Shown: positions 18,632 to 25,645 of the stretch, piece after piece
Numbering within the stretch: position 1 is the first letter of the stretch
Layout of the letters: every line of letters begins with the position of its first letter
NCBI GenBank assembly: GCA_036826635.1
Contig: DAISVY010000005.1
Coordinates: 172,000 to 235,999, forward strand
From: DAISVY01 sp036826635
GTDB lineage: Bacteria; Zixibacteria; MSB-5A5; GN15; FEB-12
Length of the DNA: 64,000 nt
Reading direction: 5' to 3'
The notes under the pieces: model-generated
Told to the model about the DNA's origin: nothing
The model's database searches: none
The model's input: only the letters and a program-made list of their open reading frames with translations
Translations under genes and position numbers: made by a program

Positions 18632-20377
18632 CTAATCGCGCAGGGCCGTTACGATTTCATCGATCAGGCGGTCGTGAAATTTTTGATTTTGCTCACGGTC
18701 GACCGATACTTCGATGATCGACGAGCGTTCCGACTGGCGCGCTGTTTGATAAGCACTGACGAAAGTTCGGGTGTCATCGGTCCGCACGAAGGGTAAATCG
18801 AACATGGCCGCGGCCTGGTCGAAAACGAAACCGTGGGGAGTGACGAAGTACCGTTCGAATACGTCCTGATGCCGGGCGATAGGCAGATGACCGAAAATGC
18901 CGCCGCCGTTGTTGTTCAGAATAACGACCGTCACCGGTGAGTTGATCTTGTTGAGCAGGGCCAGCGAATTAAGATCGTGCAGACAGGCCAGGTCACCGCT
19001 CAACAATGTGACCGGCCTGTTCAGACCGGCGGCGTACCCGGCAGCCGAAGCTATCGTCCCATCGATACCGCTGACCCCCCGATTGCTGCCGACATCGAGC
19101 GGGCCCGCCCCGGCGGGAGCAAATATGTCCAGGTCCCGCACGGGCATGCTGCCGGCGACGAACAAAGCACTGTCGGCGGCGAGATTGGCAAGAAGCAACC
19201 GAACAATAGCCGGTTCGAACGGTGACATGGATTCGGCGCAGACCGTTTCAATTATACCGCCGATTGTGTCGGACGCCTTTTGCCAGGCTCGAAGACAGGC
19301 CGGGTCGGTGTTGCCGTGCAGTGACGGGGCAATCTGTCGGCAGAATTGTCGCACCCCGTATTGCAGGCGATGCGTCACGCGATGGGCCGGATCGTAACGG
19401 TCGGGACGGTTGTTGACCACGATATAATTCATCTCGTTCGAGTCATGCACCAACCGGAGCAGGCGTTTGGAAACGAATTGTCCGCCGAGATGCAGGATGG
19501 TCTGCGGACGATGCCGCGCAGCAAAACTATCCGAGAACAGGCAAAGATCGTAGTGCGGAATGATCGGTGGGCTCTCCAGTGTGCTGAGCCCGGAAGTGAT
19601 ATCGGCCAGAACGGGCCAGCCCAAATGTTCGATCAGATCGGCCACCGCCAGGCGTTCGTCTCTGTCGAGCAAGCGGCCGACGATGACAAGTCCGGTTTCG
19701 GTGTTATTCAGGATGTCAGCGATTGGGGCGGTGTCTTTCTCGTCGGGTTCAGTGACCGCCGCGGCATACCGGGTGAAGGGAGAAGCGGTTTGTATCCAGC
19801 GCCGCAGTTGTTTCGTGACGGCTGACAGATCCCGGCCGTCGTCGCTCGGGGCCAGCGGTTCACGAAACTTGAAATTCAAATGTACCGGACCGGTTTTCGC
19901 TCGGTGGATGGCCTGGTCGATTGTGGTCAGGAGCATTCGGGGGTCGAGGTCTTCGTCGGGGCAGGGCAAGTCGAAAGTAGCGCGGACGAAATCGCCGTAG
20001 AGCCGGGTCTGGTCTATTGTCTGGTTGGCGCCGCAGGCCTGAAGTTCCGGGGGACGGTCGGCGGTGATGATTATCAACGGTAGACCGTCGGCCGACGCTT
20101 CGACAATTGCCGGGAAATAGTTCGCGGCGGCTGTGCCGGAGGTGCAGATCAGGGCGGTCGGTCGGTTGGTGGCTCGGGTGCGTCCCAGGGCGAAAAAAGC
20201 CGCCCCGCGTTCATCATAATGCGTCAGTTTTTCGGCTTTCTCGTGCGAAGCGACAGCTACGGTCAGGGGAGTGCAGCGCGAACCGGGCGAAAGGCAGAAG
20301 AACGAAACGCCAGTGCGAATGAATTCTTCTATGGCAAGGCTGGCCCAGAGACTGCCGATGTTGGCCGTGTTTATCAT
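18632..20377 (-). CDS. menD: 2-Succinyl-5-enolpyruvyl-6-hydroxy-3-cyclohexene-1-carboxylate synthase
   Basis: The protein has 581 residues and is thiamine-diphosphate dependent. FCLSPGSRCTPLTVAV and ALICTSGTAAANYFPA are the N-terminal PYR-domain signatures of MenD. The ThDP/Mg motif begins at SGDLACLHDLNSL and continues to ILNNNGGGIFGHLP. It adds the alpha-ketoglutarate-derived succinic semialdehyde unit to isochorismate. It overlaps menF by an ATGA. Confidence 0.95.
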   Translation of the reverse strand: MINTANIGSLWASLAIEEFIRTGVSFFCLSPGSRCTPLTVAVASHEKAEKLTHYDERGAAFFALGRTRATNRPTALICTSGTAAANYFPAIVEASADGLPLIIITADRPPELQACGANQTIDQTRLYGDFVRATFDLPCPDEDLDPRMLLTTIDQAIHRAKTGPVHLNFKFREPLAPSDDGRDLSAVTKQLRRWIQTASPFTRYAAAVTEPDEKDTAPIADILNNTETGLVIVGRLLDRDERLAVADLIEHLGWPVLADITSGLSTLESPPIIPHYDLCLFSDSFAARHRPQTILHLGGQFVSKRLLRLVHDSNEMNYIVVNNRPDRYDPAHRVTHRLQYGVRQFCRQIAPSLHGNTDPACLRAWQKASDTIGGIIETVCAESMSPFEPAIVRLLLANLAADSALFVAGSMPVRDLDIFAPAGAGPLDVGSNRGVSGIDGTIASAAGYAAGLNRPVTLLSGDLACLHDLNSLALLNKINSPVTVVILNNNGGGIFGHLPIARHQDVFERYFVTPHGFVFDQAAAMFDLPFVRTDDTRTFVSAYQTARQSERSSIIEVSVDREQNQKFHDRLIDEIVTALRD

Positions 20378-21774
20378 GGTCGGTCGATTACCGTGTCAAT
20401 AAAATGACTGATCTTGTTTTCGGTTTCTTCCCATTCGGAGGCGGCGATGGAACCCTCTACGATACCGGCTCCGGCGAACAAAATCAAATGGTTACCCGCA
20501 ATCAGAGCGGAACGAATAGCCACGACGAATTCGGCGGCGTCGGCCCCGATCCAGCCGACCGGTCCGGCGTACCAGCCGCGGTCAAACGATTCCGCCTGTC
20601 TGATATAGTCGGGGGCGACATCTCCGGGCAGACCACCGACCGCGGGGGTCGGATGCAGAGCCGCAAGCAGGTCTCCATCGGTGACACCGTCGAGGAGGCG
20701 AGCTTCCACCGCTGATCTCAGGTGCTGCACACGGGCGAGTTTGAGCACTGCGGGTTTATCGTCGGTTTCTATCTTGTCGCACAGTGTTTGCAGCGTCTCA
20801 ATGATGCTGTCCAGGACAAAGCGATGTTCCCGCTGTTCTTTTTTCGAGGCGGCCAATTCATCGGCCAGGCGTTTGTCCTCATGAGGATCGGTGCCCCTTG
20901 CTCGCGTACCGGCCAGAGCTTCGGTTTGCAGCCGACGTTCCTTCCGGGCGTACAGCCGTTCGGGCGTCGCTCCGAGAAAGGCGGGGCCGTCGGGCGGCTG
21001 AAAAGCGAACAAGGTGCAGCTCTCCGTCGATTCGCGCAGCAGCCTCAATATATGCCAGGGGTCGGGCGCGCATGAGAGCATTATATCAATGCGGCGGGCC
21101 AGTACGACTTTCTGTACCTTGCCATGGTCAATCGCATCGAGCACCGCGGAAACACCATTTTGCCAACCGTGACGGTCAGGAGTATCGGTGCGGTGTGTTA
21201 TATGTATCGAATTTTCGGAGGGCGGGGCATCGCAGGGGGGAACAAGACGGTTCAGTTGTCCGACAATGCGGTCAATGGTCGCATCATTGATTTCGTGGGG
21301 CATGATATTACAGCCGAAGTGTGTCCGGCCGTTTTCGTTTACGATCTCGAACCTCGGCAGAACCAATCGGCCGCGGCCGAACACCGTCCAGCATTCATCC
21401 TGTCGGTTCGAATGGCCATCGAATTGAAAACCGCCGAAATGCCGTACACGTTGTTGTCCGTCCGCTTGTTGGCCTCGGGCTCGTTTCAGGATCGGGGGGT
21501 ATTCTTCATCGGTTTCGACTGTGATGACATCGGCCGTGCCCAGTCCGGCAATTTCGAGTGAATGTTCACGGTTGTGCCAGTAGAGTTTTTCGTTCTGAAC
21601 CTGGGCCGCTTGCCATGAGAGAAGATCAATGTCGGACAACGGGACTTCGACATGAACAACCGCGTCCCCGTTGTTCTTGCGAGTTTTGTCGACAGCGGCA
21701 AGTTTCCTGATTTCATCGGCCAGTTGTGCCCGAGCGCGGCGGTAGGCCGGGTTGTCGTGATCGATCGCGTTCAT
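20374..21774 (-). CDS. menF: Isochorismate synthase
   Basis: The protein has 466 residues and belongs to the chorismate-binding family. VQKVVLARRIDIML, FLGATPERLYARKERRLQTEALAG and HPTPAVGGLPGD with a C-terminal YAGPVGWIGAD are the conserved active-site segments of isochorismate synthases. Mg-binding Glu residues lie in the EALAG and GIVEGS segments. It makes isochorismate from chorismate, the committed step to menaquinone. It overlaps the ubiE stop by ATGA. Confidence 0.93.
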   Translation of the reverse strand: MNAIDHDNPAYRRARAQLADEIRKLAAVDKTRKNNGDAVVHVEVPLSDIDLLSWQAAQVQNEKLYWHNREHSLEIAGLGTADVITVETDEEYPPILKRARGQQADGQQRVRHFGGFQFDGHSNRQDECWTVFGRGRLVLPRFEIVNENGRTHFGCNIMPHEINDATIDRIVGQLNRLVPPCDAPPSENSIHITHRTDTPDRHGWQNGVSAVLDAIDHGKVQKVVLARRIDIMLSCAPDPWHILRLLRESTESCTLFAFQPPDGPAFLGATPERLYARKERRLQTEALAGTRARGTDPHEDKRLADELAASKKEQREHRFVLDSIIETLQTLCDKIETDDKPAVLKLARVQHLRSAVEARLLDGVTDGDLLAALHPTPAVGGLPGDVAPDYIRQAESFDRGWYAGPVGWIGADAAEFVVAIRSALIAGNHLILFAGAGIVEGSIAASEWEETENKISHFIDTVIDRP

Positions 21775-22529
21775 TTGTTGCCCCGGTAAATCGAAGCGAC
21801 ACCGAAAGTCAGGGCAGAGAACGTGGTGTTTCTGAAACCGGCGCGGGACATGAGTTCGCAGAAGGCTCCGTCACGGGGGAAAGTCTCGGCTGTTTCGTTG
21901 AGATATCGGTAGGCCTCCCGGTCATCCGAGATAAGACGGCCGAGGCGCGGCAAAAGGTGCCGGAAGTAGACGAGATACGCGGACCGGATCAATCGATTGC
22001 GGGGCAGCGAGAACTCCAGTATAAGGGCGCAACCGCCGGGTTTGAGGACCCGGTGCATCTCGCGCAGGGTGGTATCGACGTCGGTCATGTTGCGGATGCC
22101 GAACGAGATACTTACGACATCGAAGGTGTTATCTTCGAACGGGATCTTTTGGGCGTCCGCTTTCTTGAGCGTGAGTCGGTCGGTCAGTGACCGGCGGGCT
22201 ATTTTGGCTCGGCCTATTTCCAGCATGTTTTCGGCCAGATCAAGGCCCACCCCGGAACTAACTTTTCCGGTGCGGTAAAGGGCCAGCAGTTGATCGCCGG
22301 TGCCACAGGCCAGGTCTAAAATTTTGAGATCGGATTGTTCGGGAAGTCGGGCGGCCAGTTTACGCCGCCAGGAGCGGTCTTGATTTGCAGAAAGCAGATG
22401 GTTCAGCAGATCGTAGCGGCGGGCAACGCGGTCGAACATTTTCCAGATGTTTTGACGCGACGGTCCGGTGTTGCAGCCGGGAGATTTGTCCGAACCATGT
22501 CCGGGCTGTTGAAGGTTAGCTTTGTTCAT
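21771..22529 (-). CDS. ubiE: Demethylmenaquinone methyltransferase (UbiE/MenG)
   Basis: The protein has 252 residues from the ATG at 22529. MFDRVARRYDLLNHLLSANQD, the SAM motif KILDLACGTGDQLL, SFGIRNMTDVDTTLREMHRVLKPGG and the C-terminal FGVASIYRG are the UbiE/MenG signatures. It methylates demethylmenaquinone in the last step of the pathway. The frame is open to 22727, but that extension crosses a terminator and the operon promoter, so it was rejected. It is the first gene of the eight-gene men operon. Confidence 0.93.
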   Translation of the reverse strand: MNKANLQQPGHGSDKSPGCNTGPSRQNIWKMFDRVARRYDLLNHLLSANQDRSWRRKLAARLPEQSDLKILDLACGTGDQLLALYRTGKVSSGVGLDLAENMLEIGRAKIARRSLTDRLTLKKADAQKIPFEDNTFDVVSISFGIRNMTDVDTTLREMHRVLKPGGCALILEFSLPRNRLIRSAYLVYFRHLLPRLGRLISDDREAYRYLNETAETFPRDGAFCELMSRAGFRNTTFSALTFGVASIYRGNK

Positions 22530-22575
22530 TTCGATGGCCAAAATCGGCTGTCGCAGGACAGGCGGATCGCGGTGG

Positions 22576-22604
22576 AATATAGCTCCGATCAGGCGGTGAT
22601 ACAA
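22576..22604 (-). promoter_or_regulatory. Sigma70 promoter of the men operon
   Basis: Minus-strand TTGTAT (22604-22599), a 17-base spacer and TATATT (22581-22576). It lies between the upstream operon's terminator and ubiE, giving a leader of about 40 bases. Confidence 0.65.
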
Positions 22605-22634
22605 GCGCGCTCGTATCCATACGATATCCTTACA

Positions 22635-22668
22635 GGCAAAAAAAAACTCCCGGAAACGGGAGTTTTTC
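22635..22668 (-). terminator. Intrinsic terminator of the DUF4388 operon
   Basis: AAACTCCCG-GAAA-CGGGAGTTT with extended A/T arms (stem 22641-22652/22657-22668). On the minus strand it ends in eight or more T. It is a very strong hairpin with a GAAA/TTTC loop. Confidence 0.9.
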
Positions 22669-22693
22669 TTCATCAGATTCGGTAACGGAAAGA

Positions 22694-22882
22694 TCAGTCG
22701 TAGATTTCTTTCTCGTTGCACTGGCATACAGCCACATTAACCGTGCGGTATTTCCAGGAGCCGGTCGGACTTTTTATCGCCCTGACCTGCTTAATGTATT
22801 GGATATCGCCGTTGCACACGGGGCAGATATTAATCTTGTGCTTGCCTTGGGCTTTGTCTGCGAAGCTCTGTGTCTTGGCCAT
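22694..22882 (-). CDS. Small zinc-ribbon protein
   Basis: The protein has 62 residues, starting MAKTQSFADKAQGKHKI. Two cysteine pairs, CPVC and CQC-N, flank a beta-rich middle (SWKYRTVNVAVC), consistent with a zinc ribbon. The ATG at 22882 lies behind GAGGAGGT, and both are inside the 3' end of the upstream TPR-like gene, so the genes overlap by 53 bases. The function is unknown. It is the last gene before the terminator. Confidence 0.75.
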   Translation of the reverse strand: MAKTQSFADKAQGKHKINICPVCNGDIQYIKQVRAIKSPTGSWKYRTVNVAVCQCNEKEIYD

Positions 22883-23108
22883 CCGAGAAGACCTCCTCAA
22901 TAATCAGCGTGTCATTATCACCTTCGGTAGCGGCTATTTCTTCCTTAACAGCCAAAAGCAGGCGAGTGGATTCCCACAGGAGATTAAACTCCTGATTGTT
23001 TTCAAAGAAGGTCGCAGCCTTCTCGAAATAATCCTCGGCCAGCCGATACTGTTTGTCTTTGAGCGCCTGCAGGGCCAGACAGTACGCTTTTTCCGATGGA
23101 TTTAGCAT
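22830..23108 (-). CDS. Short TPR-like protein
   Basis: The protein has 92 residues. Residues about 5-55 (SEKAYCLALQALKDKQYRLA, then EDYFEKAATFF) look like one or two TPR helix pairs. The C-terminus is acidic, then polar. It lies two bases after the stop of the 227-residue protein and overlaps the next gene's start, so it is clearly part of the same operon. A role as a small scaffold is plausible but unproven. Confidence 0.65.
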   Translation of the reverse strand: MLNPSEKAYCLALQALKDKQYRLAEDYFEKAATFFENNQEFNLLWESTRLLLAVKEEIAATEGDNDTLIIEEVFSDGQDTELRRQSPRQAQD

Positions 23109-23110
23109 AC

Positions 23111-23794
23111 TCAGCGTCCCCCTTTGAGCAGACGTTCAGCTTCTTTCAGCCGCTTAACAAACGGTTCCACTTTGTAACCGTTTTGCTTGAGGTAATATAT
23201 GATCAATGCCGACAAAATCAAGGCCTCTTTGTTCGGGCCCAGTCGGGCATATTCGAGGGCATCGTCCAGGGCCGACATCAGGTGTTTCTTGTTGCCGGAG
23301 AAGTCCCGGAACAGATCGGTGAGGCGCGCCAGTGTTCCGGTGAACCGGCTTATGGAGTCGGTCTGGTCGATTGCTGTTGTTTCCGGTCCCCGGCGGAGTA
23401 TGAGCCTGGGCGAGCCTGTCCCGGGGGTAGGTTCGGTTGTCGGCCGGGGTGTCCGGGGGGTGTTCCAGCGGTCGATTTCCCGGGCTATTTTCCGGACGGC
23501 CGGTGATGATTCCGAAGCCGGTTCCAGTTCCCTTTTTATTTCCGAAAGGATGCCGCTTATGCGGTGCTGTTCGGCCGGTCGGAGGACCTTGCCGTTGATC
23601 CAGCGGTTATGGTCGGCGAACCAGCCGCCTATGCTGTCGGTGAGATTATCACCGTCTTTGAAGGAACGGGCGATATCGTCGAGCCGGTTGATGCCTTCGA
23701 GCACCTGTAGCCGGTCTTCTTTCATCGCTACGGCGCGTTCGAGAAACGACTCCAGGACGCTTTCGAGGGATTTCAGGGTCGCTCGGCGGCTCAT
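23111..23794 (-). CDS. Unknown helical protein in the DUF4388 operon
   Basis: The protein has 227 residues and matches no family I recognise. The N-terminal about 95 residues and C-terminal about 90 residues are predicted largely helical (SLESVLESFLERAVAMKEDR; ALILSALIIYYLKQNGYKV). They are joined by a proline/threonine-rich linker near residues 105-130 (RTPRPTTEPTPGTGSPR). There is no signal peptide. It overlaps the DUF4388 gene by an ATGA and is followed at once by the TPR-like gene. A cytoplasmic adaptor is the simplest guess. Confidence 0.6.
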   Translation of the reverse strand: MSRRATLKSLESVLESFLERAVAMKEDRLQVLEGINRLDDIARSFKDGDNLTDSIGGWFADHNRWINGKVLRPAEQHRISGILSEIKRELEPASESSPAVRKIAREIDRWNTPRTPRPTTEPTPGTGSPRLILRRGPETTAIDQTDSISRFTGTLARLTDLFRDFSGNKKHLMSALDDALEYARLGPNKEALILSALIIYYLKQNGYKVEPFVKRLKEAERLLKGGR

Positions 23795-24654
23795 TTCTCC
23801 GTCCCGATCATGGTAGTGGTGACGTTTCGGCCCGTAGGTACGGAGGCCGCTTTCTGGGTCAGGTAATTTTCCAGAAGGTTACCCAACCGGTTAACCATCT
23901 TCTCCAGATTGGAATCATCGACGTCGGCCGAGGGACGCCCGGAGGGTGTGATAAGGCCGGCCAATTTCAACTGGGCCAAACGGTTGAGTGTTTCATCATA
24001 GCCCAGGGGGCTGGTTTTGCAGAGCTGGTCGATAGAACGGCGACCGTCAACCAGCGCCATAACGTTCCATTCGCTGGCTTTCATGGTTACGGCCCGGGTG
24101 CGACCGGCCTGCGATGCCGAGATGGTATATACCTTATTAAGGTCGGGCAGAGTTTCACGAATCATGTTTTGTTCGTCAAGGCGTCTCAGACCTTCAAGGA
24201 TAACATTCTCCACCGACAGTGAGACCGTGATCTCCTCTTCGGTCGGGAACTGGTTCTCATAAAACTTGAACGAGCCGTTTTGCCATGATAATAATGAGTA
24301 GAGCAACTCTTCGATCTGTTCCTTGATGACTGACTCGAGGTCGGCGCGGTCGATGAATCCTTTGGCGATGAGGATTTCTCCCAGCCGCTTGGTGTTATCC
24401 GTTTTCGACTGAGCCTGCACCGCTTCCTCAAGCTGCTGATTGCTGAGTTTGCCGCGTTCCCGCAACAGCTTGCCCAAATGGTAGGTTTGTCGGGGGCCAT
24501 AGCCATAGATGATATCTCCCGCTTCGAAATAGATCATTATGATCGAATCATCTCTCTGAATGCCAAGCGTACCTGATTTGCGGCCTGCCGCGATTAGCTG
24601 GAGTATTTCCGGCAGAGTGAATTTCTCAATGTTACCTTGCAGATCCAAATCCAT
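23791..24654 (-). CDS. DUF4388 (PATAN-type) domain protein
   Basis: The protein has 287 residues. It opens LQGNIEKFTLPEILQLIAA followed by GRKSGTLGIQ and YFEAGDIIYGYG, the DUF4388/PATAN pattern found in signalling and gliding-related proteins of delta-proteobacteria and relatives. A middle helical region (KLLRERGKLSNQQLEEAV, LGEILIAKGFI) resembles the type II secretion E N-terminal fold. The C-terminus carries a winged-helix-like DETLNRLAQLKLAGLI segment. It probably acts as a protein-protein module in a signalling chain. It is first in a four-gene operon with its own promoter. Confidence 0.8.
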   Translation of the reverse strand: MDLDLQGNIEKFTLPEILQLIAAGRKSGTLGIQRDDSIIMIYFEAGDIIYGYGPRQTYHLGKLLRERGKLSNQQLEEAVQAQSKTDNTKRLGEILIAKGFIDRADLESVIKEQIEELLYSLLSWQNGSFKFYENQFPTEEEITVSLSVENVILEGLRRLDEQNMIRETLPDLNKVYTISASQAGRTRAVTMKASEWNVMALVDGRRSIDQLCKTSPLGYDETLNRLAQLKLAGLITPSGRPSADVDDSNLEKMVNRLGNLLENYLTQKAASVPTGRNVTTTMIGTEK

Positions 24655-24792
24655 TCTATTCCCTACCCCGTAAGACAGCTTGTTTCATCGTAACGTATCC
24701 CAAAGTGTACAAATGAATTACAAATAAAGGAAATTTATCCCGCCCGAACCGACTACAAACAAACGGGTTAGTGTCTCAATCATTACCCGTCT

Positions 24793-24821
24793 AACATACA
24801 CATCCGACTGGGGCAAGTCAA
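24793..24821 (-). promoter_or_regulatory. Sigma70 promoter of the DUF4388 operon
   Basis: Minus-strand TTGACT (24821-24816), a 17-base spacer and TATGTT (24798-24793). The leader is about 130 bases. Confidence 0.6.
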
Positions 24822-24988
24822 TAGTCAACTTTATAAAAGAGCGCTATTATCCGGTAATAGAGGCTGTAGCAGCTTGGCGTACTCTGCTGTTGGCGAGGAC
24901 GTGGTGGGACGATGGGGGTCGCAATGGTTTTAGGTTTCGGTCTGGTCGCGCGGCGATTATACTTCCCGCGGGAAGGAATGGTTTCTCG

Positions 24989-25645
24989 GTGGTGAGTGAA
25001 GTCATCCGAATAGACAGGGTACGGCAGAAAGGGGCTTTCTACCTGTTGGCCGTATCGACTCGTGACGAGGCGTTGGCGGTGCCGGCCGAGTTGTATCGGC
25101 GGTATCGGTTGAAAGAGGGGATTGTCATTACCGCCCCTCAGCTTGAGAGTCTGGAAGCGGAGATCGAGCGGTTTGCCTGTGAATCCGAGGTGGCCCGGTT
25201 GCTCGGGTTGCGCGAACATTCGGCCGGTGATCTGGCCGCCAAACTTCGGCGTAAGGGATTCTCGCGCGAGGTGGTTGCGGCCGCGGTCGGAAAATACACC
25301 GCGAACGGGTTGGTGGATGACCGGCGCTATGCGCATATGCTGGCGCGACAGACGCTCGAACGCAAACCGTGCGGGCGGTCGTACCTGGTGGCGGTTTTGC
25401 AAAGGAAAATGATTGAGCGATCGTTGGCCGAAACAACCGTGGGGCAGCTTCTGGCCGAACGCGACCCGGAGACTCTTGCTCTCGCGGCGCTGAAGCGTAA
25501 GTGGCCGGAGTTGAGTCGATTTGACCTTGAAACGGCCCGGCGCAAAGCGTATACTTACCTTTCCCGCCGGGGGATAGAATACGCGGCCGCCAAAGCCGCT
25601 TTTGAAACTTTGTACGCATCGGATCAAGAGGAAAAAGACGATTAA
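24989..25645 (+). CDS. recX: RecX family recombination regulator
   Basis: The protein has about 218 residues from GTG at 24989 (a second GTG follows at 24992). ARLLGLREHSAGDLAAKLRR, then KGF and NGLVDDRRYAHMLARQ, are the RecX repeat signatures; the protein has three such helical repeats and ends in YLSRRGIEYAAAKAAFE. RecX caps and destabilises RecA filaments. The frame is open to 24890, but that extension is low-complexity and lacks a ribosome site. recX and alaS are adjacent in many bacteria, which supports the call. It overlaps alaS. Confidence 0.85.
   Translation: MVSEVIRIDRVRQKGAFYLLAVSTRDEALAVPAELYRRYRLKEGIVITAPQLESLEAEIERFACESEVARLLGLREHSAGDLAAKLRRKGFSREVVAAAVGKYTANGLVDDRRYAHMLARQTLERKPCGRSYLVAVLQRKMIERSLAETTVGQLLAERDPETLALAALKRKWPELSRFDLETARRKAYTYLSRRGIEYAAAKAAFETLYASDQEEKDD

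Noticed and set aside
21771..22727. 318-residue version of UbiE starting at 22727
   Set aside because: The extra N-terminus crosses a strong terminator and the operon promoter. The family sequence begins near the ATG at 22529.
24818..25627. 269-codon minus-strand frame opposite recX
   Set aside because: The plus strand encodes clear RecX motifs. The antisense frame is Arg/Pro-rich with no signature.
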